DNA from: Candidatus Saccharibacteria bacterium UBA3225
GTDB lineage: Bacteria; Patescibacteriota; Saccharimonadia; Saccharimonadales; Saccharimonadaceae
Direction: 5' to 3'
Assembly (NCBI GenBank): GCA_002363515.1
Contig: DEVX01000034.1
Location: forward strand, 1-25,723
DNA length: 25,723 nt
Program-made: the position numbers and the translations under genes
In this document: piece by piece, positions 14,514-22,078 of the stretch
Position numbering within the stretch: the first letter of the stretch is position 1
Layout of the letters: the number at the start of each line of letters is the position of its first letter
The notes under the pieces: model-generated
What the model was told of the DNA's origin: nothing
The model's database searches: none
The model's input: the letters and a program-made list of their open reading frames with translations, nothing else

Positions 14514-15830
14514 ATGGCAAAAATGGAAGATATCGTTAGCTTGTGCAAACGACGTGGTTTTATATGGCAAGGTTCAGAAGTATATGGCGGTATGGCAGGA
14601 ACGTGGGATTTTGGTCCGCTTGGCGTAAGTTTAAAGAAGAAGATTATGGATGCCTGGTGGCAATATTGGGTGGAAGATCGTGAAGATATGTATGGCGTCG
14701 ATGCGGCGATTATTATGAATCCGCAAGTTTGGCGCGCTTCCGGCCACACGGAAACATTTAATGACCCGTTAGTAGAATGTAAAGAGTGTCATAATCGTTT
14801 TCGTGCCGACAAAATGGATGATAGTATATCTGAACATGTGACAACGAAAGAATTTCAAGCTTTAAAGTTGAAATGTCCAAATTGCGGCAAGGTTAACTGG
14901 TCGGACATTAAGCAGTTCAATGGTATGTTTAAGACTAGTGCTGGCGTTGACCCAGATAATATTGCATACTTGCGTCCAGAGACTGCGCAGGGCATTTTTA
15001 CGAACTACAAGAATGTTGTTGATACGATTTATCCAGACTTACCGTTTGGGATTGCGCAACAGGGAAAAGCTTTCCGCAACGAGATTTCGCCACGTGATTT
15101 CATTTTCCGTTCACGCGAATTTGCACAGATGGAGATTGAGTACTTTATCGACCCAGAGACTTGGGAAGAGCATTTCGATAAATTATTGGCGGGCTGTCAC
15201 GATTTTCTAGAGAACAAAATGGGTCTCAAGAAAGAAAACGTTCACGAGTTGGAGGTCTCAGCAGAGGATCGTGCTCATTATTCGAAGCGTACGGTTGATA
15301 TTGAGTTTGATTTTCCGATTGGCCGCGAAGAATTGATGGGTATAGCGTATCGTACAGATTTTGACCTCAGCAATATTCAGCGTGAAAGTGGCAAGAATAT
15401 GGAATATATCGTAAAAGGAGGCGGCAAACGCTTTATTCCGCACGTGATTGAACCTTCTATGGGTGTAGAACGTCTCATAATGGCGGTTTTGTGTACGTCT
15501 TATGAAGAAGACGAAGTAAACGGCGAAAAGCGGACGCTTTTGAAGTTGCCGGAGCATTTGGCGCCATATCGTTTCTGCGTATCGCCACTTTTGAAGAACA
15601 AGCCGGAATTAGTAAAGAAGGCGCGGGATGTCTATGCGAGCTTGCGTAAGAAATACGGTAACGTGACTTGGGATGATTCTGGAAACATTGGAAAGCGCTA
15701 TCGTAAACAGGATGAAATTGGTACGCCAAAATGTATCGTGATTGATTTTGATACGTTGGAGGATGATACGGTTACGGTACGCGATCGTGATACGACTAAG
15801 CAGGAGCGCGTGGAGATAGCCGATCTGTAA
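14514..15830 (+). CDS. glyS: Glycyl-tRNA synthetase, single-chain alpha2 type
   Basis: This 438-residue class II synthetase attaches glycine to tRNA-Gly. It is the dimeric one-chain type (eukaryotic, archaeal, Actinobacteria, mycoplasma), not the alpha2-beta2 GlyQ/GlyS form. Visible elements are the N-terminal CKRRGFIWQGSEVYGG, class II motif 1 region (FGPLGVSLKKKI), an inserted zinc-binding pair (VECKECHN and LKCPNCGK), LRPETAQGIFTNY, motif 2 (FRNEISPRDFIFRSREFAQME), motif 3 (EPSMGVERLIMAVL) and a C-terminal anticodon-binding domain (about 345-438, ending YRKQDEIGTPKCIVIDFDTL...RDRDT). Start ATG at 14514 with TAAGGAGAG 5-6 bases upstream. The next gene starts 14 bases after its stop. Confidence 0.96.
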   Translation: MAKMEDIVSLCKRRGFIWQGSEVYGGMAGTWDFGPLGVSLKKKIMDAWWQYWVEDREDMYGVDAAIIMNPQVWRASGHTETFNDPLVECKECHNRFRADKMDDSISEHVTTKEFQALKLKCPNCGKVNWSDIKQFNGMFKTSAGVDPDNIAYLRPETAQGIFTNYKNVVDTIYPDLPFGIAQQGKAFRNEISPRDFIFRSREFAQMEIEYFIDPETWEEHFDKLLAGCHDFLENKMGLKKENVHELEVSAEDRAHYSKRTVDIEFDFPIGREELMGIAYRTDFDLSNIQRESGKNMEYIVKGGGKRFIPHVIEPSMGVERLIMAVLCTSYEEDEVNGEKRTLLKLPEHLAPYRFCVSPLLKNKPELVKKARDVYASLRKKYGNVTWDDSGNIGKRYRKQDEIGTPKCIVIDFDTLEDDTVTVRDRDTTKQERVEIADL

Positions 15831-15844
15831 TAGAAAGAAAAAGG

Positions 15845-16807
15845 GTGAGACCGGAATATTTTAACGATTGTTCGAGACGAATAGATGATGCTCGTAAAGC
15901 GGGCCAAATCAGTGAGCACCAAGCGAAAACGCTTTACAAAGATTTACAAGGTAAAGAGGAACAAAAGCAAAAGTTAGACCAGGATTTTGCGGCGAAAAAA
16001 ATTGAGCCAAAACTATATAATGAATGGGATGCGAATATCCGCACCGACGTGGCTTATATAAAGAGTCGTGTCGAAGATTATATTGAGGACGGCATTCGCC
16101 GCAAAAAACGTAAGATTAGATTAAAAATAGTAGGCTTCTTGGCGCTAATAATGGCGGTATGGGCGGTATTTGCCATTCCGCAGTATATTCATGCCAACCG
16201 ATCAGTTGCGAATATCCCGGAGCCAGTGCAGACGGATATGTCTGTACTGATAGAGCAGGCGGAAGGGCGTGGCGAGGCCTTTGAAACAAAAAAGACGATT
16301 AGCGGTGATGGTTACGAGGTGGATATGACTTTCTTGGCGCACTACGATATCAAGGGGCTTGTAGTGGAGCTGGATGACTATGACCATATTAATGCCTCGG
16401 CATTCGATAAGGCGATTCCGCGCGATATTAGCTTAGCTTGGGGGAAAGTAGCGGAGAATAAGAGTAGATTTAACTGGTCGCACGGTGGAAGGAAACTAAG
16501 TGTTGGCTACGATGAGAAGACGATTAAGGAGTTGGGGCTAAGCCGGAATTCGGTAATGGCGCATGTGTCGAATAATCACTTGTTGGTAGAGCGAAAAGAA
16601 CTATATCAAAAGATTAAACGGGTGCGAATTGGTGATTATATAGAGATGAAGGGTTACTTAATATCGGGCAAAATAAAAGATGGAAACGGAAATGAAGTGC
16701 GCGATGTTAAGTCGAGTTTAATTCGGACGGATTATTCTAGTAGTGTTTTGGATAGGCGAACTAGCTGCGAAATAATGTTTGTAACGGATTTGCAGTGGTT
16801 GGACTAG
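15845..16807 (+). CDS. Uncharacterised single-pass membrane protein
   Basis: This 320-residue protein has a charged, coiled-coil N-terminal part (about 1-85, with ISEHQAKTLYKDLQGKEEQ), a membrane helix at about 98-118 (LALIMAVWAVFAIPQYI) and an exported C-terminal domain. The exported part contains ISLAWGKVAENKSRFNW, VMAHVSNNHLLVE, RIGDYIEMKGYLISG, SSLIRTDYS and a final CEIMFVTDLQWLD. From memory, this ordered set (S-N-x-H-L, G-D-x-I-x-L-x-G-x-L-V, S-S-L-x-R-x-D, C-E-I-x-x-V) matches an uncharacterised periplasmic/secreted domain common in Proteobacteria; this was not checked by search. Start GTG at 15845 with AAAAAGG upstream, 14 bases after glyS. No function is proposed. Confidence 0.7.
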   Translation: MRPEYFNDCSRRIDDARKAGQISEHQAKTLYKDLQGKEEQKQKLDQDFAAKKIEPKLYNEWDANIRTDVAYIKSRVEDYIEDGIRRKKRKIRLKIVGFLALIMAVWAVFAIPQYIHANRSVANIPEPVQTDMSVLIEQAEGRGEAFETKKTISGDGYEVDMTFLAHYDIKGLVVELDDYDHINASAFDKAIPRDISLAWGKVAENKSRFNWSHGGRKLSVGYDEKTIKELGLSRNSVMAHVSNNHLLVERKELYQKIKRVRIGDYIEMKGYLISGKIKDGNGNEVRDVKSSLIRTDYSSSVLDRRTSCEIMFVTDLQWLD

Positions 16808-16816
16808 AAAATCGTA

Positions 16817-16822
16817 TATAAT
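16817..16822 (+). promoter_or_regulatory. -10 element TATAAT for the acyltransferase (leaderless)
   Basis: A perfect TATAAT ends 8 bases before the ATG at 16831 and lies just after the stop of the previous gene. The intervening ATAGGGTA has no proper Shine-Dalgarno sequence. The -35 is weak. Confidence 0.6.
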
Positions 16823-16830
16823 ATAGGGTA

Positions 16831-17970
16831 ATGAAAAGTGAGGTAAAGAGGCCGCAGGGTGGGCCTAGGCGGATTGTATATTTTGATTTGCTTAGGGCAT
16901 TTGCGCCTTTGGCAGTAATACTAATTCATGTTTGTCCGAATGCGGCAAAAATGGGCGGTATCAGTTCTACGGATACCGCAGATTTCGTGTTGGCTAATAC
17001 GTTACAACTGATGCAACGCTGGGCGGTGCCGGTATTTTTAATGATGTCTGGCGCGTTGTTTTTGAATCCCAAAAAGCCTTTTAGTTATAAAAAGCACTTT
17101 AAAAAATATGTTTGGCGCTTGGTGCTAGTTTATATTTTTTGGTCATTTATTTATGCGGTAGTGTCGGCTTTGATTAATTTTGGGCCAGGAGAGGGGAGAT
17201 TAGCTTTCTTCCTAAGGTTGTTCTGTGGGGCGCATTATTATCATTTATGGTATTTAATTGCGTTAGTTATGATGTATTTACTGGTACCAATTTTGCGAAA
17301 GGTGACGGAAGATAGACGACTGCTGGATTACTATTTGATTATAGGTATCGTAATTTGCTTTGCTTTGCCAATGATTGGTGACTTATGCGAAATAATACTG
17401 GCTGGGGTGAAAGGATTGAATCCTGCGATTGTTGGCGCGATGAAGGGTGTGATGGATATGACGGAATATCCTGCCGGAAAACTATGTTTATATTTTGCGG
17501 TATATTTTGTGCTAGGGTATTTCTTACATACGGAGCGGCTTACTAAATTTACGCGTGTAACTTTATATGTTTTGGGCGCAGTGGCGTTGGTGGATGCGAT
17601 ATTGTTGAGCCAAATTAAGTTTAGGTTGCTTGGCCATTCTTGGTCGGGGGCGAGCGAAGAGAATATTAATATACTGGCGCTTGCCTATTCGGTGGCGATA
17701 TTCGTCGGAGCAAAATATGCGTTGCGGAAGGCGCGAGATTTGCCGAAGTGGATTAAGAGTATGGCGAAGTATAGTTTCGGCATCTATCTTTGTCATGCTT
17801 TGCTTGTAGATTATGTGATGTACTATCCAAAGAGGCCGAGCATTATTCCGGTAGGACACAGGAAGCTAGAATTGCTATTATATCTTGGCGCATCGTTAGC
17901 AATCTATGCGGCGTGTTTCTGTGTAACTTGGGTTATGAGTCGAATCCCAGTATTGAAGAAATTTGTATAA
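16831..17970 (+). CDS. Acyltransferase family 3 integral membrane protein
   Basis: This 379-residue protein has about ten membrane segments. The first helix carries the family signature YFDLLRAFAPLAVILIHVCPN, with the catalytic-type His (R...H, as in the OatA/WecH/NodX group), followed by QRWAVPVFLMMSGALFLNPKK and HLWYLIALVMMYLLVPILRK. These enzymes move acetyl or other acyl groups onto sugars of surface polysaccharide, peptidoglycan or lipids. No extracytoplasmic SGNH domain is attached, so the partner or acceptor is unknown. Its own TATAAT lies 8 bases before the ATG. It converges with the RelA/SpoT gene, leaving 5 bp between the two stops and no hairpin terminator. Confidence 0.88.
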   Translation: MKSEVKRPQGGPRRIVYFDLLRAFAPLAVILIHVCPNAAKMGGISSTDTADFVLANTLQLMQRWAVPVFLMMSGALFLNPKKPFSYKKHFKKYVWRLVLVYIFWSFIYAVVSALINFGPGEGRLAFFLRLFCGAHYYHLWYLIALVMMYLLVPILRKVTEDRRLLDYYLIIGIVICFALPMIGDLCEIILAGVKGLNPAIVGAMKGVMDMTEYPAGKLCLYFAVYFVLGYFLHTERLTKFTRVTLYVLGAVALVDAILLSQIKFRLLGHSWSGASEENINILALAYSVAIFVGAKYALRKARDLPKWIKSMAKYSFGIYLCHALLVDYVMYYPKRPSIIPVGHRKLELLLYLGASLAIYAACFCVTWVMSRIPVLKKFV

Positions 17971-17975
17971 TGTAG

Positions 17976-19517
17976 TTATTTCTTGATTGATTTAGCGGCG
18001 GATTTCGTGCGCTTTTGTTCAAGTTCCTTTTCTTTGGGAGACTTTTTGTGAGGCTTGTTTTCGTTTTCTTTAGGTTTGGCGGCGAAATTCGGAATGATGG
18101 AGCGTAGTTGGCTGACAAGTTTATGGCGAGCATGGCTACTGAAAACCTTATCGAGCCAGCCGGGGTTGGGCTTGGAATTTTTGGCGGTGATAATTTCTAC
18201 GACGTCGCCTTGTTGTAATTTGGTTTTAAGATCGACCATTTTGCCATTTACGATGGCGCCAGTACATTGAGCGCCGATTTCGCTATGGAGGCGATAGGCG
18301 AAATCTAGAGGCATGGAACCTTTTGGCAAGTCGATAATATCGCCTTTGGGGGTGTAAACGAAGATTTTGTCGGCGAAAAGGTTAAGTTTGAGCTTCTTTT
18401 CGTCTATTTTTTCACCTGATGCTAGTTTGGCGGCGGATTCTTGGAGTTCGCGAATCCAGAGAAGGTGAGATGGGAGTTTACTGACGCGCCCTTCAGTGTA
18501 GGCGGACGTGAGTTTTTGTTCGTTATAGAAGAAAGTGGCGGCAAGACCACGTTCGGCGTAATCATGCATCTCGCGGGTGCGAATCTGAAATTCAACAATT
18601 TGTTTATCGCCAGTAATTACGGTAGTGTGGAGCGATTGGTAACCGTTTTGTTTTGGCATAGCGATATAATCTTTAACGCGGCCATCCATTGGCTTGAAAA
18701 GTGAGTGAATTATACCAAGGACGAGGTAGCAGGTAGTGGTGTCTTCAACGATAAAGCGAAGCGCAATAATATCATAAATGCGGTCGATATTTTGGTTGTA
18801 TTTAGCAAGTTTTTTATGAAGGGAATAGATAGATTTAACGCGGCCGTCGCAGCTGTATTTGATATGTTCTTTCTTGAGGGCTTGCTCGACGGCTTCTTGG
18901 GCAGCTTTGAGCTTTTTGTCGGCTTTTTTAAGGCGATCGGCGGTGAGGTTTTTGAGCTCTTCGTAGCGTTTTGGATTTACGTACATGAAGCTAGTTTCTT
19001 CAATTTCGACGCGGACGCGGCCCATCTGCAGACGGTCTGCTAGTGGCGCAAAGACTTCAAGTGATTCGCGGGCAATTTTCTTTTGTTTTTCGGGCGGAAG
19101 TGCGCCGAGGGTACGCAAATTATGTAGGCGGTCGGCTAATTTGATAATAAGAACACGAATGTCTTGTCCGGTTGCGATGAGCAATTTTAGAAGATTGTCA
19201 CCAGTTTGTGGCAAGTATTCGTCGAGGTCCTTCATGCCAGAACGGGCTTTACTAAGTTTGGTAACTCCGTTGACTAGAAAAGCGACGTCTTTGCCAAACT
19301 GTTCTTCGATTTCTTTGAGAGTTAGAGGGGTATCTTCTACAGTATCGTGCAAAATACCGGCGATGATAGTATCCTCGTCCATATTCCATTCTTCAAGTAT
19401 TTTTTTGACGGCGAGCGGATGAATAATGTATGGTTCGCCAGTCTTGCGGAACTGACCCTCGTGGGCTTTGGTGGCAATATCTATTGCCTGACTGATGCGC
19501 GGCGTCGATTTGCTCAT
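17976..19517 (-). CDS. RelA/SpoT homologue ((p)ppGpp synthetase/hydrolase), short form
   Basis: At 513 residues this is much shorter than the 700-740 of full-length Rel. The HD hydrolase domain is intact (H33; H57-D58 in LHDTVEDT; D129 in LADRLHNLRT). The synthetase domain has RVKSIYSLHKK, DIIALRFI, MPKQNGYQSLHTTV and the EFQIRT motif with its catalytic Glu. A TGS domain follows (KIFVYTPKGDIIDLP...QGDVVEIIT). After it there is only a short basic helix and a Lys-rich tail (about 470-513); the ACT domain and the cysteine/zinc-finger region are missing. Both activities are therefore predicted, making and degrading (p)ppGpp, with reduced C-terminal regulation. Start ATG at 19517 with TGT-TATAAT 6 bases upstream and no Shine-Dalgarno sequence. 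Confidence 0.92.
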   Translation of the reverse strand: MSKSTPRISQAIDIATKAHEGQFRKTGEPYIIHPLAVKKILEEWNMDEDTIIAGILHDTVEDTPLTLKEIEEQFGKDVAFLVNGVTKLSKARSGMKDLDEYLPQTGDNLLKLLIATGQDIRVLIIKLADRLHNLRTLGALPPEKQKKIARESLEVFAPLADRLQMGRVRVEIEETSFMYVNPKRYEELKNLTADRLKKADKKLKAAQEAVEQALKKEHIKYSCDGRVKSIYSLHKKLAKYNQNIDRIYDIIALRFIVEDTTTCYLVLGIIHSLFKPMDGRVKDYIAMPKQNGYQSLHTTVITGDKQIVEFQIRTREMHDYAERGLAATFFYNEQKLTSAYTEGRVSKLPSHLLWIRELQESAAKLASGEKIDEKKLKLNLFADKIFVYTPKGDIIDLPKGSMPLDFAYRLHSEIGAQCTGAIVNGKMVDLKTKLQQGDVVEIITAKNSKPNPGWLDKVFSSHARHKLVSQLRSIIPNFAAKPKENENKPHKKSPKEKELEQKRTKSAAKSIKK

Positions 19518-19523
19518 ATAGTT

Positions 19524-19532
19524 ATTATAACA
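19524..19532 (-). promoter_or_regulatory. Extended -10 promoter for the RelA/SpoT gene (leaderless)
   Basis: On the - strand TGT-TATAAT ends 6 bases before the ATG at 19517, placing the predicted start site on the A of the start codon. The -35 region has no good match, consistent with an extended -10 promoter. Confidence 0.7.
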
Positions 19533-19549
19533 GGGGAAAGTAGTTTAGA

Positions 19550-20128
19550 CTAACCTTTATATTCTATTACTGAGCGGCATGATTTGCATTTGCCAACAGT
19601 GCCAATAATTGAATTAGTCTTGCCGCAGTGCGGGCATTTAACGGCGTGTGGTGTTTTTTGCTTGTTCGTGATTGCTTTCTCTTTAAGTTTTAGATCGTTT
19701 TCTTTGGCGATTTTCTCGTCGCGTTTCTGGAGGTCCGAATAATAGCCGCTGATTAATCGCGAGAGTTTGCTGCTAATTTGCTCTATGATATTGCGTAGTA
19801 GGAAAGTGACGATAAGCACAATGGTGGCCGTAGTGAAACTGAAACGGGCAAATTCGAGTAGGCGAGAATAATACTCAGAATTAATGATGTCTTGAAGGCA
19901 GGGAATATTAAAAGATAGGTGCAAAGTATTGATGAGCCAATTGAGACAAAAAGGAATCGTTAAAATAAGCGCAAATATCATAATGCAGACGGGAGCACGA
20001 AAAAAATGGCGCTTGCCGTAAACAACATATCGAAGCAAGAAGACGATAACGCCTAGTGGTGGTAAAAAGAATAATAATGCCAGTATGACTGGAATGCTAC
20101 AAAATAGTTTCATAAAACGGTTATTCAT
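19550..20128 (-). CDS. Small membrane protein with C-terminal zinc ribbon
   Basis: This 192-residue protein of unknown function has hydrophobic segments at about 6-33, 44-66 and 92-112, then a charged helical stretch (DLQKRDEKIAKENDLKLKEKA) and a C-terminal zinc ribbon, VKCPHCGKTNSI...GKCKSCRSVIEY, with four Cys in two CxxC pairs. With the ribbon in the cytoplasm the protein could bind nucleic acid or a partner, but that is only inference. The stop at 19550 lies 33 bases before the RelA/SpoT start on the same strand, so readthrough into that gene is possible, although that gene has its own promoter. The ATG at 20128 is preceded at 6 bases by TGG-TAAACT; a second ATG at 20113 is an alternative. 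Confidence 0.65.
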   Translation of the reverse strand: MNNRFMKLFCSIPVILALLFFLPPLGVIVFLLRYVVYGKRHFFRAPVCIMIFALILTIPFCLNWLINTLHLSFNIPCLQDIINSEYYSRLLEFARFSFTTATIVLIVTFLLRNIIEQISSKLSRLISGYYSDLQKRDEKIAKENDLKLKEKAITNKQKTPHAVKCPHCGKTNSIIGTVGKCKSCRSVIEYKG

Positions 20129-20134
20129 AAATAT

Positions 20135-20143
20135 AGTTTACCA
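20135..20143 (-). promoter_or_regulatory. Weak extended -10 for the zinc-ribbon membrane protein
   Basis: TGG-TAAACT on the - strand ends 6 bases before the ATG at 20128. It is a poorer -10 match than the others but has the same spacing and the TG extension. Confidence 0.35.
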
Positions 20144-20165
20144 ATAAACGGCGATTTGTATCTAG

Positions 20166-20171
20166 TATAAT
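20166..20171 (+). promoter_or_regulatory. -10 element TATAAT for the DUF1653-xth-YjeF-like operon (leaderless)
   Basis: A perfect TATAAT ends 9 bases before the ATG at 20181. The divergent gene starts at 20128, leaving 52 bp for both promoters. No strong -35 and no Shine-Dalgarno sequence are seen. Confidence 0.6.
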
Positions 20172-20180
20172 AGATATAAG

Positions 20181-20426
20181 ATGAGAAGATTGAAGATACA
20201 TGGAGTCTATCAGCATTACAAGGGTGATTATTATTTAGTTGAAGATACTGCCTGCCATTCGGAAACGGGAGAAGAAATGGTGATTTATCGTCAACTATAC
20301 GGAGACGGCGGACTATACGTGCGGCCAATGGATTTGTTTTTATCCGAAATAGACCACGAACGGCATCCAGAAGTGAAGACGAAGTATCGGTTTACGTTGC
20401 AAAATATTAAAAGCGTAAGGAAATAG
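20181..20426 (+). CDS. DUF1653 domain protein
   Basis: This 81-residue protein matches DUF1653, a small single-domain family of unknown function: GVYQHYKGDYYLVEDTACHSETGEEMVIYR, then LYVRPMDLFLSEID (Y-x-H-y-K-G...Y-x-V...A-x-H-S-E-T-x-E...V-x-Y-x-x-L-Y...G-x-x-W/Y-V-R-P-x-x-M/L-F). In other bacteria the domain is often a stand-alone protein or fused to other domains. Here it is the first gene of an operon with exonuclease III (4-base gap) and a YjeF-like protein. That context hints at housekeeping or repair, but gives no function. Confidence 0.85.
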   Translation: MRRLKIHGVYQHYKGDYYLVEDTACHSETGEEMVIYRQLYGDGGLYVRPMDLFLSEIDHERHPEVKTKYRFTLQNIKSVRK

Positions 20427-20430
20427 TTGT

Positions 20431-21225
20431 ATGAAACTTTATTCTTGGAATGTGAATGGTCTAAGGGCAATACTCAAGAAAGGGTCGTTGCAGAGTTTTA
20501 TCGATGCGCATAATCCCGATATTTTGTGCTTGCAAGAGACTAAGGCCAAGCAAGGACAGGCAGAAGTGGATTTGCCAGAGTATGAAGAAATTTGGAATTC
20601 GGCGGAACGAGCGGGCTATTCTGGCACTGCGATATTTACGAAGATAAAACCGCTTGCCGTGGCTTACGGTTTTCCAAAAGATGTAGAAGAGCAAGTCGAA
20701 GGTTGGAATGATAAATTTGGCGATGCTAGAAAAGAGGGGCGCGTATTAATGGCGGAATTTGATACTTTTTACATAATAAATGTTTATGTGCCGAATGAAA
20801 AAAATGATTTAGGGCGATTGAAGTATCGTGAATTGGTATGGGACCGTGCCTTGTTGGCATATATGCGCAAATTAGACGCAAAGAAGCCAGTATTAGTGTG
20901 TGGAGATTTTAATGTAGCACATGAGGAAATTGATTTGGCGCGACCGAAACAGAATGAGGGAAATGCTGGTTTTACTAAAGAGGGGCGCCAGGGAATGACG
21001 AATTATTTGAGTAGTGGTTTTGTTGATACGTGGAGGGATTCGCATCCTAATGAGCAAAAATACACGTGGTGGTCATATAGAGGCGGAGCGCGCGCGAAGA
21101 ATGTTGGCTGGCGGATTGATTACTTTTTGGCGTCGAAGCGTTTGCAGAAAGAAATAGTCGTAGCAGAAATATGCGATGACGTATTAGGTTCGGACCATTG
21201 TCCGATAATGGTGGAGTTAAAATAA
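20431..21225 (+). CDS. xth: Exodeoxyribonuclease III / AP endonuclease
   Basis: At 264 residues this is the normal length for Xth/ExoA. The endonuclease/exonuclease/phosphatase fold shows all key motifs: WNVNGLRA at the N-terminus, LCLQETKAK (metal-binding Glu), YSGTAIFTK, NVYVPN, the catalytic GDFNVAHEEIDLARPK (Asp and Asn), YTWWSYRGGARAKNVGWRIDYFL and the terminal GSDHCPIMVEL with the catalytic Asp-His. The enzyme cleaves DNA at abasic sites and removes 3' blocking groups in base excision repair. ATG at 20431 has AAGGAA upstream. The stop overlaps the next gene by one base (TAATG). Confidence 0.95.
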   Translation: MKLYSWNVNGLRAILKKGSLQSFIDAHNPDILCLQETKAKQGQAEVDLPEYEEIWNSAERAGYSGTAIFTKIKPLAVAYGFPKDVEEQVEGWNDKFGDARKEGRVLMAEFDTFYIINVYVPNEKNDLGRLKYRELVWDRALLAYMRKLDAKKPVLVCGDFNVAHEEIDLARPKQNEGNAGFTKEGRQGMTNYLSSGFVDTWRDSHPNEQKYTWWSYRGGARAKNVGWRIDYFLASKRLQKEIVVAEICDDVLGSDHCPIMVELK

Positions 21226-22043
21226 TGTCAGATTATGATTATTGGAGCAAGCAGGGATTACGGCCTTTGTTTCCGGAAGTTGACGTAATGCCCCCCGAAC
21301 AGCGTCGTTTTGCGGGAAAATTGCTGATAATTGGCGGTAATAAAAATGCGTTTTTCTCGGTGGCGAATGCGATGACGGTAGCTAATCGTGCGGGCGTTGG
21401 CGAGGCGCGTGTATTGTTACCAGCAAGCGTAAAGGGGCAAGTTCCAGTAACTGCGGAAGTGTATTTTACGCCAGTAGAAAACAGTTCAGGCGCATTTGGC
21501 AAAGAATCGGTGGCGGAAATGTTGATTCAGGCGGATTGGGCAGACGCGGTTGTATTAATCGGTGATGTAGGTAAAAATGCCGAAACGACGGTGGCTTTGG
21601 CGGAATTTATGCGTAATTGCCCGAAGCCGGTTTATGTGACGCGCGATGCGGTCGATGCAATTATTCCAGAAGTTGCGGATTGGAGTATGTTACGCGAGGC
21701 TGAGACAGGCTTATTAGTAACCGTGCCGCAGTTACAAAAGATGTTGCGTACGCTTTATTATCCGAAGGTGATTACACTATCGATGCCGACTAATCAGCTG
21801 ATAGAAATCCTGCACAAGTTTACAATTAGCTACCCCGCGATGCCAATAGTGACGTTTCATAATGGGCAGATTATCGTTGCTCAGGATGGAGCAGTGGTGA
21901 CGGAGGCATTATCGGATACGGAATGGACCCAAATCACGCTTTGGGGTGGGGCCTTGATGGTAGAGATGGCAATACTGAAACTATGGAATGCGTCGGCGGC
22001 TAGCTATAAAGTTTTTGCGAGCGCGTTACTAAATAAGGGTTAG
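21225..22043 (+). CDS. Divergent YjeF C-terminal / NAD(P)HX dehydratase-like protein
   Basis: This 272-residue protein resembles the ribokinase-like NAD(P)H-hydrate dehydratase domain: KLLIIGGNKNAFFSVANAMTVANRAGVGEARVLLP corresponds to the family G-x-x-L-V-I-G-G-S...A-A-x-R-x-G-A-G-L-V start, and DAVVLIGDVGKN to the A-x-V-I-G-P-G-x-G segment. The later functional motifs are not there: the T-P-H-x-x-E segment reads TVPQLQKML and the catalytic G-T-G-D region reads ITLWGGALMVEM. It may be inactive or do something else. The start is set at 21225, where the ATG overlaps the xth stop (TAATG) with GGTGGAG upstream; an in-frame TTG at 21198 lies inside xth and is less likely. A hairpin follows the stop. 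Confidence 0.65.
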   Translation: MSDYDYWSKQGLRPLFPEVDVMPPEQRRFAGKLLIIGGNKNAFFSVANAMTVANRAGVGEARVLLPASVKGQVPVTAEVYFTPVENSSGAFGKESVAEMLIQADWADAVVLIGDVGKNAETTVALAEFMRNCPKPVYVTRDAVDAIIPEVADWSMLREAETGLLVTVPQLQKMLRTLYYPKVITLSMPTNQLIEILHKFTISYPAMPIVTFHNGQIIVAQDGAVVTEALSDTEWTQITLWGGALMVEMAILKLWNASAASYKVFASALLNKG

Positions 22044-22044
22044 A

Positions 22045-22070
22045 AAAATCCCAGGCCTTTTGAGCCTGGG
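22045..22070 (-). terminator. Intrinsic terminator of the HAD/CDP-alcohol transferase operon
   Basis: CCCAGGC (22050-22056) pairs with GCCTGGG (22064-22070) around a 7-base loop. On the - strand it is followed by ATTTTTC, and it lies 8 bases beyond the HAD stop (22079). On the + strand there is no T-run, so for the YjeF-like gene it is at most a 3' stabilising hairpin. Confidence 0.8.
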
Positions 22071-22078
22071 TGTGGTGG

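Noticed and set aside
21198..21224. TTG start of the YjeF-like protein inside xth
   Set aside because: The ATG at 21225 overlaps the xth stop as TAATG, the same coupling used elsewhere here, and fits the family start better.
22050..22070. Terminator of the xth/YjeF-like operon on the + strand
   Set aside because: The + strand has no T-run after the stem; the T-run exists only on the - strand, so it was assigned to the HAD operon.
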